20,700 nucleotides of DNA from Clostridia bacterium (GTDB lineage Bacteria; Bacillota; Peptococcia; Peptococcales; SKKY01): assembly GCA_007123515.1 (NCBI GenBank), contig SKKY01000116.1, forward strand, positions 1 to 20,700, in the 5' to 3' direction. The translations under genes were made by a program, and so were the position numbers. Positions 16,282-20,700 of this stretch are shown here, piece after piece. Each line of letters opens with the position of its first letter. The stretch's first letter is position 1. Below the pieces are notes generated by a model. That model was not told the origin of the DNA, ran no database searches, and worked only from the letters and a program-made list of their open reading frames with translations.

Positions 16282-17577
16282 TTACTCTATTCCGGCTCTT
16301 TTAAAAATTGTCTCCACATGTTTTGTGTGGTAGGCATAGTCAAAAATCGCTTCTATTTCCGTTTTTGTCAGATGTTTTTGTATGTCCGGATGTTCCTTTA
16401 TGATGTCTTTAAACTGTACTTTTTCATCCCAGGCTTTCATCGCTGACTCTTGCACCCATTCGTATACCAGGTCTCTGGCTACTCCCTTTTCAACAATGCT
16501 GAGCATTACCTTTTGAGAGAAAACAAGTCCAAGATTGGCTTCCAGATTTTCAAGCATTTTTTCCCTGTTAACTACCAATCCGTCAGCCACTTTTATAAAC
16601 AAGTCTAAGATATAGTCAAGAAGAATGGTACTATCCGGCAGGATAATTCTTTCCACTGAGGATTGTGTCAGGTCTCTCTCATGCCATAAAGCCACATTTT
16701 CCATGGCTGGAATGGTATTTCCTCTGATCACTCTGGCCAGGCCTGCAACACGTTCTGACTGCATTGGATTTCTTTTATGAGGCATAGCGGATGATCCTTT
16801 TTGCCCTTTGGTAAACTCTTCCATCACTTCAAACGTTTCACTTTTTTGTAAACTTCTGATTTCCGTAGCAAATTTATCCAGCGAACTGGCAACTACAGCA
16901 AGTGTCAGCATATAGTGTGCATGTCTGTCTCTTTGAATAATCTGCGTGGAAACTGCTGCCGGAGTTAATGATAATTTCTTGCAAACATAGGCTTCAATCC
17001 TCGGATCAATGTTAGCAAAGGTTCCGACGGCTCCGGAAATGGCACCGACACTGATGGTTTCAACTGCCTGTTCCATTCGTACAATTGATCTTTCTATTTC
17101 TGTATACCATCCGGCCATTTTCAAACCAAATGTAACCGGTTCAGCATGAATACCGTGAGTCCGCCCCATCATGATTGTATATTTTTCTTCTTTAGCTCTT
17201 CTCTTAACAATCTCTTTTAACTTGTGCAGTTTTTCAAGAATGATTTCTCCGGCTTGTTTCATTTGTACCGAAAGCGCCGTATCCAATATATCCGATGATG
17301 TCATTCCCATATGAATGTACTGAGATTCCGGACCCACATATTCGGAAACATTGGTTAAAAAAGCGATCACATCATGTTTTGTTTCCCGCTCTATTTCTTT
17401 AATCCTGTCAATATCGAAATCCGCTTTTTCCCGGATGACTTTTGCGGCTTCCTCCGGGATCTGTCCGATCTGAGCCATTCCTTCACAGGCCAGCACCTCG
17501 ACTTCAAGCATGACTCTTAATCTGTTTTCCTCTGACCAAACCTTACCCATTTCCGGTAATGTATATCTGTTTATCAT
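16282..17577 (-). CDS. purB: Adenylosuccinate lyase
   Basis: The 431-residue enzyme of the fumarase/aspartase superfamily cleaves fumarate from SAICAR (to AICAR) and from adenylosuccinate (to AMP), so it serves both IMP and AMP synthesis. It begins with INRYTLPEMGKVWSEENRL. The signature loop GSSAMPHKRNP is at about 258-268 and carries the catalytic serine. GRTHGIHAEPVTFG and TSSDILDTA are the other conserved blocks. The ATG has GGAGG 6 bases upstream. A terminator-like hairpin in the 80-base gap after purE means that expression of purB and the rest of the operon may be attenuated. The length is normal. Confidence 0.97.
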   Translation of the reverse strand: MINRYTLPEMGKVWSEENRLRVMLEVEVLACEGMAQIGQIPEEAAKVIREKADFDIDRIKEIERETKHDVIAFLTNVSEYVGPESQYIHMGMTSSDILDTALSVQMKQAGEIILEKLHKLKEIVKRRAKEEKYTIMMGRTHGIHAEPVTFGLKMAGWYTEIERSIVRMEQAVETISVGAISGAVGTFANIDPRIEAYVCKKLSLTPAAVSTQIIQRDRHAHYMLTLAVVASSLDKFATEIRSLQKSETFEVMEEFTKGQKGSSAMPHKRNPMQSERVAGLARVIRGNTIPAMENVALWHERDLTQSSVERIILPDSTILLDYILDLFIKVADGLVVNREKMLENLEANLGLVFSQKVMLSIVEKGVARDLVYEWVQESAMKAWDEKVQFKDIIKEHPDIQKHLTKTEIEAIFDYAYHTKHVETIFKRAGIE

Positions 17578-17605
17578 TGTATTCCTCCGTCAAAGTAGTA
17601 TCGTC

Positions 17606-17651
17606 AAAAAAACCCGGTTCCTTTAAAATTGCATACAAAGGTGCCCGGGTT
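17606..17651 (-). terminator. Terminator-like hairpin between purE and purB (possible attenuator)
   Basis: On the minus strand AACCCGG pairs with CCGGGTT (17651-17645 with 17617-17611). An inner CCTTT/AAAGG stem sits across a small internal loop, and the last stem bases run into seven consecutive T. This is the form of an intrinsic terminator, placed 7 bases after the purE stop and inside the operon. I found no convincing promoter between it and purB. Confidence 0.75.
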
Positions 17652-17657
17652 ACCAAG

Positions 17658-18152
17658 TTATTTTATTTTTTTGTTCACTCTGTCTGATTTTTGCATAACT
17701 TCTTCTGCCATATCTTTTTTGAATTGGTCCATTTTTTCTGCAATTTTTTCATCACTTAAAGCCAGAATCTGTAGCGCCAGTAGGCCTGCGTTCTTTGCCC
17801 CATTAATCGCTACTGATGCAACAGGCACGCCCGATGGCATCTGAACGATAGAGTACAGAGAGTCGACGCCTCTTAATGGTGTGGCATCAATCGGAACTCC
17901 GATGACGGGTAATGTGGTAACAGCTGCTAAAACTCCGCCTAAATGCGCAGCAGCTCCCGCACCGGCAATAATCACTTTAATCCCTTTATCTTTTGCCTCT
18001 TCAGCATACTGTAATGCTCTGTACGGTGTTCTGTGAGCCGAAGCCACAATAACTTCACTTTCCACGCCAAATTCTTTAAGTACTTCATACGCTTTTTCCA
18101 TGATCTCAAAATCGTTATCACTACCCATAACAATAGCAACTTTTGCAGACAA
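17658..18152 (-). CDS. purE: N5-carboxyaminoimidazole ribonucleotide mutase (PurE class I type)
   Basis: The 164-residue enzyme makes CAIR, the carboxylated imidazole intermediate. The core motifs are MGSDNDFEIM (about 9-18), ASAHRTP, the glycine-rich AGAGAAAHLGG loop, GVPI, and GVDSLYSIVQMPSGVPVA, as in class I enzymes that use N5-CAIR supplied by PurK. No purK is adjacent. The start is a TTG at 18152, with GGGGG 8 bases upstream. The next in-frame ATG would remove the first beta strand, so the TTG is preferred. It is the first gene of the pur cluster, with a clear promoter upstream and a terminator-like hairpin just downstream. Confidence 0.95.
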   Translation of the reverse strand: MSAKVAIVMGSDNDFEIMEKAYEVLKEFGVESEVIVASAHRTPYRALQYAEEAKDKGIKVIIAGAGAAAHLGGVLAAVTTLPVIGVPIDATPLRGVDSLYSIVQMPSGVPVASVAINGAKNAGLLALQILALSDEKIAEKMDQFKKDMAEEVMQKSDRVNKKIK

Positions 18153-18196
18153 ATGACTAACCCCCTGATAATTAATATATATTTCTTACTGATAAA

Positions 18197-18225
18197 ATCT
18201 TATCACAGGGATTTTATATCGTCAA
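18197..18225 (-). promoter_or_regulatory. Sigma-A-type promoter of the pur operon
   Basis: On the minus strand TTGACG (18225-18220) and TAAGAT (18202-18197) are separated by exactly 17 bases. Transcription would start near 18190, leaving a leader of about 38 bases, too short for a purine riboswitch. An 8-bp inverted repeat (18192-18199 with 18210-18217) overlaps the -10 region and spacer. Confidence 0.75.
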
Positions 18226-18227
18226 TA

Positions 18228-18324
18228 AAAAACGAACGTTGCTCACTTGTTTTTTCGTGTATTTTTATTAAAACCATTCAAAATACGAACGTTTATTATT
18301 AAGCCAAGTCTATAGTTCGCTTTC
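18228..18324. promoter_or_regulatory. PurBox-like operator sites upstream of the pur promoter
   Basis: Two copies of ACGAACGTT (18232-18240 and 18285-18293) and an inverted GTTCG (18315-18319) flank the promoter. The B. subtilis PurR box has a CGAA core in an AT-rich frame, arranged as two inverted boxes 16-17 bases apart, that is 26-27 bases between cores. CGAA at 18286-18289 and TTCG at 18316-18319 are separated by exactly 26 bases. The third box lies next to the -35. A PurR-type repressor acting here is inference, since no purR gene is in the window. Confidence 0.55.
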
Positions 18325-18335
18325 TTTAAATAAAA

Positions 18336-18356
18336 AGCTGCCTTTATCAGGCAGCT
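18336..18356 (-). terminator. Intrinsic terminator of the nup operon
   Basis: A perfect 8-bp stem (18336-18343 with 18349-18356, 5-base loop) is followed on the minus strand by TTTTTATTT. The stem overlaps the last two bases of the nupQ stop codon, so termination follows the gene immediately and separates it from the pur operon. Confidence 0.9.
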
Positions 18357-19290
18357 ATCGTTCTTCTCTAAAATATGGCACGCCCAGTCCGGCCGGGGGT
18401 GAATTTTCTTTTGATTTTCTAAAGGAGATCGTTACCAGTACCAGAATGGTTACCAGATAAGGAAGCATATTAATCAAGTACTGATTAACGATAAGATCTG
18501 ATCCCTGAATTCTAAAACCAATAATATCCAGTCCTCCAAAGAGGTAGGCACCAAATAGCGCTTTATAAGGATTCCATGTTGCAAAAATAACAAGAGCAAC
18601 GGCGATCCATCCACGTCCTGCGGTAATGTTTTCCTGCCAGGCCGGGACATAGACTAAAGACAGATACGCCCCGCCAAGGCCGCATAACGCTCCACCTAAA
18701 AGAATATGCACATACTTATATAGTGACACGCTGATGCTTGCCACATCGGCTGCTGCAGGGTTTTCACCAACCGCAGTCAGATTAAGTCCTTTTGAGGTAC
18801 GATACATATAAATTCCCAGAAACACCGCCAGAAAATACCCTAAATAGACAAAAGGATCCTGTTTGAACAAGACCTGTCCGATACCGGGAATCTGGCTTAA
18901 CAGAGGAACTTCAACCGGAGCAAAAAACTGTCTGATTTTTGGCGTGGTAATCTCACCAACTAATCCTTGTCCGACAAAAGATGCAAAACCGGTTCCAAAG
19001 ATTGTTAACGTTAATCCGGCGACTACCTGATTAGCCCGTAAGGTAACGGTTAAAAAGGCATAAATTAAGGCACCTAAAGCACCGGCAATAGCCGCAGCCA
19101 AAAGAGCAAGAATCGGACTGTTAGTTTTTAATCCGACCATAAAGCCCATCACTGCGCCCATCATCATCATCCCTTCAACCCCAAGATTTAGGTTTCCTGA
19201 TTTTTCAGTTAGTATTTCGCCTAATGTGGCAAAAAGCAAAGGTGTTCCTGCCACAATGGCTGCAGCAAAAAATGAAGCTGTAAATATCAT
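18355..19290 (-). CDS. nupQ: Nucleoside-type ABC transporter permease (second permease, NupQ-like)
   Basis: The 311-residue protein is strongly hydrophobic, with about eight to nine membrane segments. It belongs to the BPD_transp_2 permeases that work with BmpA/NupN-type lipoproteins to import nucleosides. Family landmarks are TPLLFATLGEILTEKSGNLN near the N-terminus, LGVEGMMMMGAVMGF, and AVGENPAAADVASISV in the cytoplasmic coupling loop. It is the last gene of nupO-nupP-nupQ and follows nupP by 18 bases, with GAGGGG before its ATG. The position directly upstream of the pur operon suits purine nucleoside uptake, but the exact substrate (purine, pyrimidine or both) cannot be read from the permease. 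Confidence 0.88.
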   Translation of the reverse strand: MIFTASFFAAAIVAGTPLLFATLGEILTEKSGNLNLGVEGMMMMGAVMGFMVGLKTNSPILALLAAAIAGALGALIYAFLTVTLRANQVVAGLTLTIFGTGFASFVGQGLVGEITTPKIRQFFAPVEVPLLSQIPGIGQVLFKQDPFVYLGYFLAVFLGIYMYRTSKGLNLTAVGENPAAADVASISVSLYKYVHILLGGALCGLGGAYLSLVYVPAWQENITAGRGWIAVALVIFATWNPYKALFGAYLFGGLDIIGFRIQGSDLIVNQYLINMLPYLVTILVLVTISFRKSKENSPPAGLGVPYFREER

Positions 19291-19308
19291 AGTACCCCTC
19301 TTTAGTCC

Positions 19309-20352
19309 TTATTTTTTAAAAGAAAATTGATATCGTAAGAAAAACTCACTACCTAAGACAAAGAATAAAATCAGCGATTGCAAAATGGTACTGGCAGCCG
19401 CCGGTATACCGAAAGCTACCTGAATGTAGGAAGCGCCTTGAACCAAAGCTGCAAACAATATCGAAACAATCAAGATAACCGGAACGCGAAGATTAGAAAG
19501 CCAACTGGTAATAATGGCTGTAAAACCCACACCCATGGTTAGGTTCACACTTAATGAACCGCTAACACCCGTTGCCTGAACAAAACCGGTCAGACCACAC
19601 AGGGCACCACTTAAAAAAACAGCTGTCATAATGGTTTTGGGCACATTAATACCCGCATACAACGCTGTGTTTTCACTTTCTCCCAACACTGCAATTTCAT
19701 ATCCTTTTTTACTGTGATTCATAAAGAAGTACATAATAACAATCAAGCCCAGGGCAATCACCCAACCTATATGAATCCCCAAAAGTCTTGGCAATTGCGC
19801 ATTCAGTCCGTAAGGTTCAATTTTTGGAAAGCCCATCGCTGCCGGATCTTTCCAGGCGCTATACTGCAGGTAAGTAATCCAAATCAGAGCAACATAGTTC
19901 ATCATTAATGTAACAATGGTTTCATTCGTCCGCCATTTCGCTCTGAAGAAAGCCGGTATCAAAGCCCATAGTCCTCCACCGATCATTGCTGCCACAAACA
20001 TAGCCATTAGCATCACCGGACGACCTAAATCCGGAAATTGTCTGTAAAAAAGTGTCGCTGCATAGGCTCCCATAAGAATCTGACCCTCACCACCAATGTT
20101 CCAGAATTTCATTCTAAATGCAATAGAAATCCCTAACGATGTAATGACAAGAGGAATGGCCTTAATTAGTGTTGAACGGATTCGGTGCGGAGTGCCAAAA
20201 GCACCATCGACCATTCCGGCAAACACTTCAAAAGGATTATTATTCAAAATTAAAATAAACAATCCGGATGTGACTAGAGCACAAAGAATAGAAATCGTTC
20301 TGATTCTGATAATATCTTTGGTACCGACTTCCGGCTTTTTTATAATTCTCAA
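19309..20352 (-). CDS. nupP: Nucleoside-type ABC transporter permease (first permease, NupP-like)
   Basis: The 347-residue membrane protein, with about nine to ten helices, pairs with the NupQ-like protein to form the membrane channel. Typical features are a first helix at about 20-40, FRMKFWNIGGEGQILMGAYA (about 81-100), NETIVTLMMNYVALIW and a coupling-loop stretch VLGESENTALYAGI. The start is a TTG at 20352, whose last bases overlap the TGA of the ATPase gene (4-base overlap), with GGAG 9 bases upstream. The strict overlap indicates translational coupling with the ATPase gene. Confidence 0.88.
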   Translation of the reverse strand: MRIIKKPEVGTKDIIRIRTISILCALVTSGLFILILNNNPFEVFAGMVDGAFGTPHRIRSTLIKAIPLVITSLGISIAFRMKFWNIGGEGQILMGAYAATLFYRQFPDLGRPVMLMAMFVAAMIGGGLWALIPAFFRAKWRTNETIVTLMMNYVALIWITYLQYSAWKDPAAMGFPKIEPYGLNAQLPRLLGIHIGWVIALGLIVIMYFFMNHSKKGYEIAVLGESENTALYAGINVPKTIMTAVFLSGALCGLTGFVQATGVSGSLSVNLTMGVGFTAIITSWLSNLRVPVILIVSILFAALVQGASYIQVAFGIPAAASTILQSLILFFVLGSEFFLRYQFSFKK

Positions 20353-20700
20353 TGCATTTCGCTCCTGTTCTTCTCTGAGGATTCTGCCAGTTTTTCTCCG
20401 AGCATCATCAGACCGATTTGTTCCTTAGTGATTTCTGAAGCCTTAACAATTCCCATCACTTCACCATTATTGACCACCATAATACGATCACTTAATTCAA
20501 TCAGTGCATCAAGATCTTCACCAATGTAAAGAATGGCTACGCCTTTTTTCTTCTCCTGGTTAAGTAAGTCATAAATTTTATAACAGGTATTAATATCAAG
20601 ACCACGAACCGGATAAGCTGTAATTAATAATTCCGGACCAGAGTCGAGTTCTCTGCCCAGCAATACTTTTTGTATATTACCACCAGAAAGATTTCTGATC
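20349..20700 (-). CDS. nupO: ABC transporter ATP-binding protein, C-terminal part (NupO-like, 5' end off window)
   Basis: Only the last roughly 116 residues are in the window; the frame is open to the right edge, so the start lies beyond it. It reads from an ABC signature (IRNLSGGNIQKV) through LLITAYPVRGLD and the D-loop region to ILYIGEDLDALIELSDRIMV near the end. This fits the second nucleotide-binding domain of the double-domain ATPases of nucleoside and sugar importers. The Walker B catalytic glutamate and the switch histidine are not seen (AYP and GED instead), as often happens in the second half of this family, so the first half probably does most of the hydrolysis. The substrate-binding lipoprotein is expected further upstream, outside the window. 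Confidence 0.88.
   Translation of the reverse strand, partial: IRNLSGGNIQKVLLGRELDSGPELLITAYPVRGLDINTCYKIYDLLNQEKKKGVAILYIGEDLDALIELSDRIMVVNNGEVMGIVKASEITKEQIGLMMLGEKLAESSEKNRSEMH

Noticed and set aside
18153..18190. Purine riboswitch before purE
   Set aside because: The leader from the predicted transcription start is only about 38 bases and lacks the conserved three-way junction sequences.

Overview
The window looks like chromosomal DNA from an anaerobic, moderately AT-rich member of the Firmicutes (Clostridia). An acetogen-like or Eubacteriaceae-like host is plausible but not proven. The clues are a single-chain pyruvate:ferredoxin oxidoreductase, a TrpR-related YerC protein, a B. subtilis-style KhtT/KhtU antiporter pair, a purine operon in Firmicutes-like order, strong AGGAGG-type ribosome binding sites, and frequent TTG/GTG starts. 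I see no mobile elements, rRNA, tRNA or CRISPR. No gene-free stretch exceeds about 200 bases.

Layout, left to right. (1) A membrane sensor with Cache-like, HAMP and GGDEF regions (minus strand) runs off the left edge and is divergent from a stand-alone FMN-binding glutamate-synthase-family gene (plus strand), with good promoters facing both ways. (2) A bidirectional terminator separates that gene from khtU and khtT (minus), a cation/proton antiporter and its regulatory subunit. (3) A three-gene minus-strand unit, yerC, a divergent hisA-like gene and nifJ, is tightly coupled by an ATGA overlap and a 10-base gap. It ends at a strong hairpin. (4) The purine cluster (minus) reads purE, purB, purC, purF, purM, purN, purH, purD. 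It has a clear sigma-A promoter preceded by PurBox-like CGAA/TTCG sites, and a terminator-like hairpin between purE and purB. (5) A nucleoside-type ABC importer (nupO partial, nupP, nupQ; minus) lies upstream and ends in its own terminator.

The genes combine purine salvage (nucleoside import) with de novo IMP/SAICAR synthesis. purK and the FGAM synthase genes (purS/Q/L) are not here and must be elsewhere or bypassed.

The most striking anomaly is purF. The reading frame is otherwise complete (470 codons including the final stop), but an in-frame TAA sits at the junction of the glutaminase and phosphoribosyltransferase domains. Family residues, including all four Fe-S cysteines, are preserved on both sides. 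It is a sequence error, a very recent nonsense mutation, or readthrough. Other points of interest are the degenerate HisA-like protein, a perfect 15-bp dyad before yerC, and the putative attenuator inside the pur operon. I found no clear new defence or mobile system.
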